Source of the DNA: CBDAUN01 sp965214875
GTDB taxonomy: Bacteria > Pseudomonadota > Gammaproteobacteria > Arenicellales > JAJDZL01
Reading direction: 5' to 3'
Length of the DNA: 64,000 nt
NCBI GenBank assembly: GCA_965214875.1
Contig: OZ243980.1
Location: 3,224,001 to 3,288,000, forward strand
Below, piece by piece: positions 45,663-53,548 of this stretch. The notes under the pieces are model-generated. The model was not told where the DNA came from. It made no database searches and saw only the letters and a program-made list of their open reading frames with translations. The translations under genes and the position numbers were made by a program. Every line of letters starts with the position of its first letter. Position 1 is the stretch's first letter.

Positions 45663-46440
45663 TCAGGAAGGCCCCTGATACGGCGAGTCCGGGCAGTAGT
45701 TCGTGGTGTCGGCGCGCCAGGCTCGCTGCTTTTCGCCGTAGGCTTCGTCGTAGCCATCATCCCCCTTATTCACCCATACACGGTTTCCATCAACGAGCCT
45801 GTATTGCGGGTGCCAGGGGCCTTCTTCCGCGCAGGTGCACACGCCCCACTTCAAGCCGCCTTGGGGGTGGGGCATGTAGTATTTGCCGCCAGGGGCGTTA
45901 TCCGGACTGGCGCAGCTCTCGCCGGGAGTATCCCGGACCGTGATGTCGACAGACCGCATGTCCGGATTGACCGTATAGCCGGTTCCGGGCATGAGAATGA
46001 CCCGCACCACGCTTGAGCCGGTGATGAGGAGATCGTCCGCAAAGCAGGGCGACCCCATCCCGCTGAAAGTACTAGAATTCAACTCCGCCCATAATGTCGT
46101 GGGGCTGGTCACCTGGGTGCGCGACCGGTAGACCGCGGGTGTTGTCTCGATATAGGCCGGCACGCCGTAGTCCCGAAACCGGTCATGGTCGGAGACGGTG
46201 TGGGCGAGGATATTGACTGTCACGCCCTCTGCGTCACTGCTGGCTCTGATCCCGACCGAAAATCCGCTACCGGAATTGCAACGCCCGACCGTACTTTCGT
46301 TGATTATCCCAAAACCAGGCGTGACACGAAGGCTGATCTCGGGTAGAACCTGCGCCCCCGCCGGGGTCGCCAGCACTGCCAGCAGCAGGAGGGCTGCTAA
46401 TTTAGCGAGGGGGGGGGGGCAATGTCATTAGCTTGAGCAT
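45663..46440 (-). pseudogene. Secreted protein out of frame with its signal peptide at a G/C tract (possibly phase variable)
   Basis: From ATG 46440 (GGAGG upstream) the sequence reads MLKLMTLPPP, then a run of 11 C residues on this strand. With 10 C residues it would continue LAKLAALLLLAVLATPAGAQ, a fine signal peptide joined to the 230-residue mature frame that ends at 45663. With the 11 present, translation stops at once. The mature part is Cys-containing and glycine-rich and resembles no domain I know. This could be phase variation by slipped-strand mispairing, a fixed mutation or a sequencing error. Confidence 0.65.
46409..46419 (+). repeat. Homopolymeric G tract of 11 bases
   Basis: Eleven consecutive G on the plus strand within the signal-peptide codons of the secreted protein gene. 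Changing the number by one restores the reading frame. Confidence 0.85.
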
Positions 46441-46488
46441 TTTTCACCTCCAAGTGGTTATAGATTGCAGTATTTTATACTAAATATT

Positions 46489-46650
46489 GTACGGGTTCAC
46501 TACATATGAGACTTTTCAGGCGGCAAGTGCGCTTTGGTTGAAGTTTTCATTATACGCCTGCATGGGCGTGCGTTGCCCGAGCGCCTGATGCGGCCGGCAG
46601 GCGTTGCAGAGGCGCTCGAGCCGGGCCAGCTCGACGTCGGGCGCACCCAC
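46489..46650 (-). mobile_element. IS481 3' fragment
   Basis: Inverted repeat (GTACGGGTTCACTACATATG) followed by the antisense of the transposase C-terminus, read on the minus strand as RPHQALGQRTPMQAYNENF and SALAA. About 160 bases remain, joined directly to the ISNCY-type remnant. Confidence 0.75.
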
Positions 46651-47483
46651 GCTCAGCCCGCCGAGCTCGGCCTGATTCGCCGGCGAGTGGAAGCCGCGGT
46701 CGAAGCTGCAGGCCCGAAGCGCGGGAAACCGCCCCGCCGCATGATCCGGCGGTGCAGGATGAACCGGCGCCGGTCCTCGACCACGCCCGCCGGCACGCCC
46801 AGCTCCTGATTGATGCCGGCCTTGCCCTCGGCTACCCAGCGGGTGTGCGGCTCGAAGATCGACAGCACCTTCTCTTCGTGCGGGATCTTCTCGCCCCCGA
46901 GCAACCGGCGCCTAGCCTGATCAAGCTGCCTTCGCGCATGGACGAGATAGCCCTGAAGCTCGCACGCCAGCGTCGCCTCGGCCCGACCGGCCAGGCATCG
47001 GCACAGCGACAAGTATCGCTCCACCCGCTCCGGCGAGCTATTGCTCCGCCTCGACGCGCGCACCCGGCCGGACCGCTTCTCGGCCCGCCGCGACAGATGC
47101 CGCTGCTGGCACCAGCCCTCGAGGCCGAGCCCGTCGGCCAGCCTGGCCGACGCGCGCAACGCATCGCGTCCCGCAGCAGATTGATGTCGGTCGGATAGTG
47201 CACGTCGGTCTCCACGCAGAACGAACCGGCATGCCCGGGCACCGCCAGCGCCAGGATGCGCCAAAGGTCCATGCCCGGCCGCCCGGTGTCCTTGCGCGCC
47301 TTCGGGTTCGCCCCGGACTCGAGCAGCCCGAACACCTTGCGGCGCAAGCAAGGCCTTGCTCGCGTACAGGCGCTGCAGGCCGATCAGAATGGCCGGGATA
47401 TCGTCGCGCGACTTGGCGCTGATATGGATGTCCTCGATCGGCCCGGCGCCGATCTCGAGCTGGGCGGAGCGGGCCAAGCGCAT
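46650..47483 (-). pseudogene. ISNCY-type transposase, frameshifted and truncated
   Basis: Pieces in several minus-strand frames match one transposase family: SRDDIPAILIGLQRLYAS at the N-terminus, GRPGMDLWRILAL, then VETDVHYPTDINLLRDAMR, ARRQLDQARRRLLGGEKIPHEE, KVLSIFEPHTRWVAEGKAG and VEDRRRFILH. The NVHYPTDINLLxDAMR and SIFEPHTEWIxKGKAG signatures identify the ISNCY group. At least two frameshifts, an internal deletion and loss of the C-terminus at the IS481 junction make it inactive. Confidence 0.75.
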
Positions 47484-47564
47484 CGTTTTTCCTCGAAGAT
47501 TGCGCCTTCAGCTAGTCGCCATCATATGGCTGTTTTCATTGGAAAAATGATATCATGTTTGGGT

Positions 47565-47581
47565 TTTCTGGCAAACACTAC
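47565..47581 (+). repeat. 17-base direct repeat, copy 1
   Basis: TTTTCTGGCAAACACTA, present again at 49552-49568. The two copies bracket the DHCR24-like gene. This copy lies just upstream of the ISNCY remnant and may be its terminus. Confidence 0.6.
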
Positions 47582-47745
47582 TTACCGAAAATATGCCGTA
47601 CACCCATCGCGAAGATTCAACTTTACTGTGGCTGAGCCGGTTCGACTATGCGGAGCACGAATCATCGGCAGAGCGGGCTCATTGGCGCTATAGCTTTCGC
47701 ATGCTGCCGATGCTGCTGATTCAAAATCTTCCAATCAACAGCTTC

Positions 47746-49299
47746 TCAGCCCATCTCGGTGCACAAATCTTCGATTTGATCCCTGATCCATTTTTCCGGA
47801 ATAACCTTGTCGTATACCTCTGGAAAAGCGTTTTCGGCCTTGTACTTGCGGCGCATTGCACGATAGTTTCGATGTTCAAACATCTCCTCAAATTCACTGC
47901 GTTTCATGCAAATATCTGCGTAGAGCATTTGGTAGCCGCCGCATTCGCGAACGAATTTCTCTAGTTTGCGTGAAGCTTTCACCTGATCGTACTGCCCCGA
48001 TTCGACACTGGCAGGAAGCCCATATATGCCAAGATCAACAAACATCTGGCTCTTTGCGCCATTGGATGGATTTCTCAAAAAGCCTTCGTTTTCGCCGTGA
48101 TCGAACAACCGAACAGGACAAATCCACAAAGGGTAGATATCAAACAATTCGCCGCTCAATTGGACCGAATCGGCAAGACGTTCTATCGGCACGAGAATAT
48201 CCTGAGCAACTCGATTTTCAAAAGCTTGCCGACGCAACTCCCGTGTCATGGTCAGCTTCATCAGTGAAATTTTTGGAGCACCCATCCAAGCCCAAAAATA
48301 GCGATAAAACGGAGTGTTAGCAAAGCGGATTAAGTCTTTAAGTTGGAAAAATACCGATGGTGTATGACGGTGGAAGTAATGCCGAGTCGGAATATACTCG
48401 CTGAATTCTCCGGTTTCAAAGCTCCGCGCGGCATGGGTGTAAAACCATGGCTTATAGTAGTTGTTTATGCGGTTGACTTGCGCTTCTTGAGATGGTTCAG
48501 CGAAATCGCCTTTTAGAATGACACCCGAGCTTTCTGAATATGCAAGCGCCTCGATAAATCGCGGCGCATCAGCGGAAAGAATCAGTTCATTAAGCCGTCG
48601 GCTTAAGGCATCGATAGAATGGAAAGGTTCATAATCGAGTTTAACGTGAGACTTTATCTCGACTATTCGAAGCTCAATGGCAACAAGAAATCCTAGCGTT
48701 CCATGAGACCATGGCAATGCATGGAAAAGGTCGGCATTTTCATCACGCGTACAGCGAACCAGATCTCCATCGGCGGTAATGATATCGAATGCCTCGACCG
48801 TCTCAAACAAAAAACCTTCCCGATGGCTAGTGGTTTCTATCCCAACTCCCATGCATAGGCCGCCAAGCGTCAGATCATCCATTTCAGCCTGCACGGACAG
48901 AGCGAACCCTTTTGGTTTCAAGAAGTGAGTAATCTCTCCCATTGTGATCATGGGCTCCGCTCTGACTATACGGCGCTTCGTATCGACTTGTAAAACATTG
49001 CGCAGCTCAATGTCGATCTGTTTCATATCTTGTTTAAAATCCGCGCTACGCAGAGACATCGATTTCCATGGCTTGCGGGAGGTGCACATGCGCATACCGC
49101 CCTCGTATCCCGACCTGACCTGATCCTGAATCTTTCTCACTGCTTCCGTGTGCCTTTCAGCGTTGCGGAAGATTCGATATGCCCAGTTATTAAGGCCTTG
49201 AGCGCATCGGTATGCAAAACTGACAGGCACTGCAAATATCGCGATGACAAATCCCCGATTGTTGGACAGAAACTTTTCAAGAATTTTTGATGCGGGCAT
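47746..49299 (-). CDS. DHCR24-type delta-24-sterol reductase (FAD-linked)
   Basis: This 517-residue protein matches animal DHCR24/plant DWF1 along its full length. It has an N-terminal hydrophobic helix (FVIAIFAVPVSFAYRCA), the FAD PCMH domain (KRRIVRAEPMITMGEIT, MDDLTLGGLCMGVGIETTSHR, WSHGTLGFLVA), and a C-terminal region with YYKPWFYTHA, YIPTRHYFHRHTPSVFFQL, WMGAPKISLMKLT and FVRECGGYQMLYADICM. In eukaryotes this enzyme reduces the C24 double bond of the sterol side chain with NADPH. The protein shows no lesion. It is flanked by copies of a 17-base repeat. Finding this enzyme with an ERG2 homologue, a Rieske oxygenase and a P450 is the main argument for sterol metabolism here. Confidence 0.93.
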   Translation of the reverse strand: MPASKILEKFLSNNRGFVIAIFAVPVSFAYRCAQGLNNWAYRIFRNAERHTEAVRKIQDQVRSGYEGGMRMCTSRKPWKSMSLRSADFKQDMKQIDIELRNVLQVDTKRRIVRAEPMITMGEITHFLKPKGFALSVQAEMDDLTLGGLCMGVGIETTSHREGFLFETVEAFDIITADGDLVRCTRDENADLFHALPWSHGTLGFLVAIELRIVEIKSHVKLDYEPFHSIDALSRRLNELILSADAPRFIEALAYSESSGVILKGDFAEPSQEAQVNRINNYYKPWFYTHAARSFETGEFSEYIPTRHYFHRHTPSVFFQLKDLIRFANTPFYRYFWAWMGAPKISLMKLTMTRELRRQAFENRVAQDILVPIERLADSVQLSGELFDIYPLWICPVRLFDHGENEGFLRNPSNGAKSQMFVDLGIYGLPASVESGQYDQVKASRKLEKFVRECGGYQMLYADICMKRSEFEEMFEHRNYRAMRRKYKAENAFPEVYDKVIPEKWIRDQIEDLCTEMG

Positions 49300-49840
49300 A
49301 GCGCTAAGCTCGATTATTATCAGCAGGTTGCGAATTTAGTTCGTGTCTACCAGAAAATTATATTTTGCATGAAAAATATTGTTTTTGTTGATCTTTTCAT
49401 GAAGTTCGCAATTCGAAGATTCAGCCGCATCCGCCCATTCGAATCGATTTCGACCGCATCTTGCGACTGCAAGGCCCATTCCCGGAAATCTTCGATTTCA
49501 TGGCCGGATTGCATGTCATTGCTTTTGCTGACCTATTCCTTGATATACGACTTTTCTGGCAAACACTAGCTCTTTAAGAGAGCGACTGGCGCAACCGGTT
49601 CAGTGTAATGATTGGGAAAGAATCAAAATGATCTTTTCCACTAATCTTGACAACTTAATTTGTCTTGGAAGTGGACAAGCCCGCCCTCGGCGGCCACGCT
49701 TACGCGCACAGAAAAAAATCATGGACGCTTCATTATCAATGCTTTACGATTGCAATTCTTTCTGCAAAGAACTTAAATTCTGCACAACGAAGCAGCCGCT
49801 CCTTCTGAAAATCTTGCCTAGCGCTGATTGGCCCTTGCAA
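49300..49840. other. Intergenic region with IS-like debris
   Basis: Contains the second copy of TTTTCTGGCAAACACTA (49552-49568) and, just after it, GGCGCAACCGGTTCAG. This resembles the leader of the IS256 element at 10.35 kb (GGCGCAACTGGTTCAG). A plus-strand frame FDRILRLQGPFPEIFDFMAG ends near 49568 but has no clear start. No intact gene. Confidence 0.45.
49552..49568 (+). repeat. 17-base direct repeat, copy 2
   Basis: Same sequence and orientation as 47565-47581, on the other side of the DHCR24-like gene. Confidence 0.6.
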
Positions 49841-50662
49841 TCAGCGTGCGCGCCGCAACGCAGTCTTAGTGAAATCGCCTTCATCAAGCTCAATCTGAAA
49901 CTGATAATCGGACCAGATCATATCTGTGCTCTTGCCCGTCAAGTGGTTGACCATCAAAGTCGTGCTGGCACGCCAATGCTGATCAAGATACTTTTGGTAG
50001 CCCTCGACCGTCATCGTCTTCAGGTGCGCTCCTCGGCGATCATAAAACTCTACTTTGCGGATCAGATACTCTTCTCGGTCGGTCCAAACTAGATGCTTGG
50101 AATAGCCGGAATCCTCGCTGACCGGAACCCGCTCGACTACGGCGCATTGAAGGTCGCCGCAAGGCTCATCTCGCAGATAGGTGTGGGTGAATTTTTCAAC
50201 TTCAACGGCCCCTAGGTCTTCATAGGAAAATTCACTGCCCATGAATGACCCCGACTGATTGGAGGAACTGATTCTCTTGACCCGTTTGAGCGCCGGCAGA
50301 TAGAGCCATTGATCGTCTTGCTTATGCTTATGGGCATGAACCAGAAAGCCCGTGCCCTTGACATCGCGCGGGTTATCGAAGATGAACAAGGTGCGGTCGC
50401 CCTCGCCCTCAACCTCGATGACCTTGATCCGCACTTCGCGCTTGCTTTCCTGACCGCGCTTGTTGCGCAGAATCATGCTTAGACTTGCGGCAAAATTCCC
50501 ATAGCCCTTTTGACGTTCGCGCGATTCTGTCGCAATTTTCAACCCTTCTTCATTATTGTCCTCGCTAGCATATAGAGTCGAAGGTGCACCTGAAAATGCA
50601 ACTGTTGCAAGTGCGGTTCCGACCAAGATTTGCCTAAGCGAGTGTTTATAGTCTCGCATCAT
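49841..50662 (-). CDS. Outer-membrane lipoprotein-sorting (LolA-like) periplasmic protein
   Basis: This roughly 273-residue protein has a signal peptide (MMRDYKHSLRQILVGTALAT, cleavage near TLYAS) and a LolA-like fold: LIFIFDNPRDVKGTGFLVHAH in the conserved central strand (written here in part, FDNPRDVKGTGFL), QWLYLPALKRVKRISSSN, FSYEDLGAVEVE and GKSTDMIWSDYQFQ. This family is usually encoded beside MMPL/RND transporters and is thought to carry lipids across the periplasm. Here the RND gene lies on the same strand but is separated by the decayed block. Together they would form an export route for the sterol product (inference). ATGs at 50674 and 50659 are alternative starts. Confidence 0.85.
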   Translation of the reverse strand: MMRDYKHSLRQILVGTALATVAFSGAPSTLYASEDNNEEGLKIATESRERQKGYGNFAASLSMILRNKRGQESKREVRIKVIEVEGEGDRTLFIFDNPRDVKGTGFLVHAHKHKQDDQWLYLPALKRVKRISSSNQSGSFMGSEFSYEDLGAVEVEKFTHTYLRDEPCGDLQCAVVERVPVSEDSGYSKHLVWTDREEYLIRKVEFYDRRGAHLKTMTVEGYQKYLDQHWRASTTLMVNHLTGKSTDMIWSDYQFQIELDEGDFTKTALRRAR

Positions 50663-51134
50663 CCACTTTCCCATATTTTTACGATTCAATGCATCAATCT
50701 TCAATTGACAAAAACCTGTCGATTCTATTTCTTCTATGCAAATTGCGGGAATGAATCGAGTGCAATGAAATATGACGCTTGTTTGGATTGTTTCAATCAC
50801 TGTGTGCCAACATAATGCTCTGAGCTTTGACGATGCCCACAGAATGCCATTAAATTTGAAATCCAGCTCATTTTATCGGTGTTTGAGTGGATTTAGGCGG
50901 CAATTGCCAGCCTGTCATCTTCGATCAATCGTATCAAAACCGGCAATGATATCGCTTCCAAGGAACTTTCGCATTTTGATTCTATCTAAAAGTGTTGTGT
51001 CATTGTGTTGTTGAAACCGTTTTGATACTAAAATCGTACAAAAGACCACTGATCCGCGCTGGAATCTTGGACGACATCTACACTGCACTGGTGTATCATC
51101 AAGGTCCGAGCGACCGGATAAAGCCTAATTAGTC
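50663..51134. other. Intergenic region between divergent genes
   Basis: This 470-base, AT-rich stretch holds the promoters of the LolA-like gene (minus) and of the small secreted protein (plus). A TTGAAA at 51011 and nearby AT-rich sequence could be promoter elements but the spacing is not convincing. No gene is supported. Confidence 0.5.
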
Positions 51135-51338
51135 ATGAAAAAATTTACTCCGATTCTTGCATTGCTTCCGCTACTGTTTGCATCAATATCAGCCTTGCAG
51201 GCCGATGAAGTGGCACAGACCGCTGCAACCACCGCAAACGCAGAATCTCCCGATTCAACGGACAATAAGCCCAAGTTGATCAAACTTGACGACCCTGATA
51301 TCGCCGGTGCTGAAGACGAAGAGCCGGATTGCGAATAG
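51135..51338 (+). CDS. Small secreted acidic protein
   Basis: This 67-residue precursor has a typical signal peptide (MKKFTPILALLPLLFASISA, cleavage near LQADE) and a short mature peptide of about 45 residues that is very acidic (IKLDDPDIAGAEDEEPDCE). A single Cys near the C-terminus is present. The size and the lack of a fold suggest a small periplasmic or surface peptide. No family is recognised. Confidence 0.55.
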   Translation: MKKFTPILALLPLLFASISALQADEVAQTAATTANAESPDSTDNKPKLIKLDDPDIAGAEDEEPDCE

Positions 51339-51639
51339 GAATAGATGCCCACAACCTCGCGTAGACCGGGCTCGATTTGTTTCGAATCGAAACACTGAAG
51401 TCTGACACAATCCCTTGAATCACCGCGACTGCAGGTCTGGACGGCGCATGTTCCGGCAGCAGTCATCGCTTAGCATGCCGTCTGTTCTCGGCACAACATC
51501 CGTTTCACATTGCAGTGGGTCTTATGCGTCAATGCTTATCAAGGAATCGCGGCAGCAAACAAAAAATGGCCAATGCCGACAAACTGCTGAGGCATTGAGA
51601 TAGTGCGATCTGAGCGCAGTCGTAATCGAAACTCACGAA

Positions 51640-51677
51640 AACAAAAATCGCTCCGAACTAAGAACAGCTCGGAGCGA
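51640..51677 (-). terminator. Rho-independent terminator downstream of the rhodanese gene
   Basis: On the minus strand a 9-base perfect stem (TCGCTCCGA / TCGGAGCGA, 51648-51656 with 51669-51677) with a 12-base loop is followed by TTTTTGTTTTCG. It lies 40 bases after the rhodanese stop codon. Confidence 0.75.
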
Positions 51678-51717
51678 CATTGCCTGTTTGCAAACCACAA
51701 GCGGCTAAATCTGTCAA

Positions 51718-52380
51718 TCAGGATGCCGGGCTGACAGTCGTCAAGCCGAGATTCTCCCAATTCTGCATTCCGCCCCGATACCACTTGATTTTGTGGGCCG
51801 GGTAGCCAAGACGCAACAGATTCTTGATGTTATTGGGAGATTGCCCGCACCACATCCCGTTGCAGAATAGCACAGCGGTTCGACTGTTCGAAAAGTCAAA
51901 AAGCCCTTCGCTCTCGGTTACGTTGAACACGCTTTCGAGGATTTCTGCGATTTCAATCGGCGTCGCGCCCTTTGCCGGGTTCAGCCTTGTCCATGCGACA
52001 TTCAACGCAGTAGGCACGGTGCCGCGTTCGACCCAGTCAGGTGTGCGGGAGTCGATCACCACGATTGATTCATCGCCCATATTCATGTTTTTGGCAAGCT
52101 GCAAAAGCTCGACCTCGCCGATGGTCTCTACGCCAGTAGCAAGATTCGAGGGCTGGATGCAAAATGGCGGGCATGGCCTTGAGGTCTTAGCAAACGCCGG
52201 ATTGACGGTAGCATTGTTATCCTGATTGCGCATGACCGAAACGGTTTCACCGGCCACGTTCAGATCCACTGACATGATATCGGGCGTGATGCCTACCGGC
52301 TTCATATCATCCGCGACAAGAGCGAGCGGAGCCGCAGATAACAGCGCGGCTATTGTTGCTGCGATACTTAGTTTACGCAT
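51718..52380 (-). CDS. Periplasmic rhodanese-domain protein
   Basis: This 220-residue protein has a signal peptide (MRKLSIAATIAALLSAAPL, cleavage near LALVA) and one rhodanese domain (SIVVIDSRTPDWVERG, then VLFCNGMWCGQSPNNI with the active-site Cys, and YPAHKIKWYRGGMQNW). It could transfer sulfur or sense thiols in the periplasm. The catalytic loop CNGMWCGQ has a second Cys, which occurs in some periplasmic rhodaneses. ATG 52380 has GGAGG upstream; the reading frame is open further upstream without a site. A terminator follows. Confidence 0.82.
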   Translation of the reverse strand: MRKLSIAATIAALLSAAPLALVADDMKPVGITPDIMSVDLNVAGETVSVMRNQDNNATVNPAFAKTSRPCPPFCIQPSNLATGVETIGEVELLQLAKNMNMGDESIVVIDSRTPDWVERGTVPTALNVAWTRLNPAKGATPIEIAEILESVFNVTESEGLFDFSNSRTAVLFCNGMWCGQSPNNIKNLLRLGYPAHKIKWYRGGMQNWENLGLTTVSPAS

Positions 52381-52802
52381 TAAATTTTCCTCCAACTTTA
52401 GGTTATGGAATTTGTCCTTTAGCCTCGCTTTCATTGATTGACAGGCGAAGCTTGCGGCAATCCCGATTCCAATATTACAACAATGCGAAACCAATTGCAC
52501 TCTCGAAAGGCAACCATCATCTGAAAATAGAATCTAACCCGCGGGCCGAGACCCGGTTTTAGCCGGTTGGAGAAACGGCCGAACCGGATTTGCTACAAAT
52601 CGCCGCGCCGTAGCGATTTCGGCTACCGCCGTAGCGGTCAAATCGGGGTCAGGGGAAATTTTTCTGCTAGCGACGATTCACAGCCGCGCGATTCATCGGT
52701 GACTTTTCTGGCCGGCTTTTCGGAATCATCGACCTTGCAAGACTGAGTCGATACGGACGGAGATGATTCACGCATGACCGCATCCTCTTTGAGGCGATAT
52801 CT
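52381..52802. other. Intergenic region
   Basis: This 420-base gap contains GC-rich inverted repeats, for example ACCGGTTTTAGCCGGT-like sequence near 52550 and AAATCGCCG...CGATTT near 52590. They may be structured remnants but do not form a clear terminator. No gene is supported. Confidence 0.4.
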
Positions 52803-53143
52803 CTAACCTCCAATTCGGCGTCCGAGACCTTCCGCCAGCATGGTCGTCACAAGCATGTTGAGAGACACTCCCTCGGGCGCACCAGAGCGGCATGAAGCGA
52901 CTTAGGAACACGTTGCCGCCACTGACCCCCGAAAGCCTCTCCTTCAGAGGGGATGGGCCGTCCGAGCTGGCGCAGGGTTTCGAGATAGGATTTAAGGGCG
53001 TCGGCACCTTCCAGCATCGCTTCCCCGGGAGTCTCTCCATCCGCTATGCAGCCTGGAAACTCCGGAAACTCAATCAAGTACCCGCCGCCTTCCATCTCGT
53101 CCAGCGGACGCACTTCAAAACGCGGAAGCTTATTCATCATCAT
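52803..53143 (-). pseudogene. hicB: HicB-type antitoxin, frameshifted
   Basis: The frame from 53143 reads MMMNKLPRFEVRPLDEME, then YLIEFPEFPGCIADGETPGEA (in part: EFPGCIADGETPGEA), the HicB RNase-H-like core. The DNA-binding tail is out of frame: after PKSLHAALVRP the continuation GVSLNMLVTTMLAEGLGR lies in the next frame to the stop at 52803. A deletion of about a dozen bases near 52880 probably caused it. The N-terminal half could still bind toxin but the operator-binding part is lost. Confidence 0.75.
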
Positions 53144-53330
53144 TTTCTCCGGTCAATGCGATCAGGTCGAGAAACCTCTTTACATATACAGCCTTGATTG
53201 GCTTGTGAGCAGGCACGGTTAGCGGCACAACTCCAGGGTAACTGAACGTGACATGGCCGGTTCCCGGCCGACGTCAATCGATACCCTTTCAATCCGCAAG
53301 CGTCTTGAGATGATCAATACTCCAGTCGTC
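53130..53330 (-). pseudogene. hicA: HicA-like toxin remnant
   Basis: Upstream of hicB and overlapping its start, the frame ends GHVTFSYPGVVPLTVPAHK, then KAVYVKRFLDLIALTG, with stop at 53130. The GxHVxFxxP...VTVPxH pattern fits HicA. The beginning is broken by stops and a frameshift near 53280, so no active toxin is expected. Confidence 0.5.
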
Positions 53331-53434
53331 ACGCGGATTATTTCGCATGCGAGCGACAAGTTTCTACATTTTTCCCATGACTTGTATGGGACCATACATG
53401 ACACCACTGTCCGGGTTCAGATACATGTGAGACT

Positions 53435-53479
53435 GCCCGCTCTTCCCCGTAGGACGTAGTCCGAAGGGGAAGAGCGGGC
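53435..53479 (+). repeat. Hairpin in the left end of the IS481 element
   Basis: Perfect 14-base stem (53435-53448 with 53466-53479) and a 17-base loop that contains a small GGAC/GTCC stem. Compared with the copy at 24295-24339, three base pairs have changed on both arms, so the structure and not the sequence seems conserved. Confidence 0.8.
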
Positions 53480-53548
53480 GCGCGAAAATTTTTCAGGTAG
53501 CATAGTGCCTAACAAAAATCCAACAGCCGAAAGGCGGGAGATAGCGCC

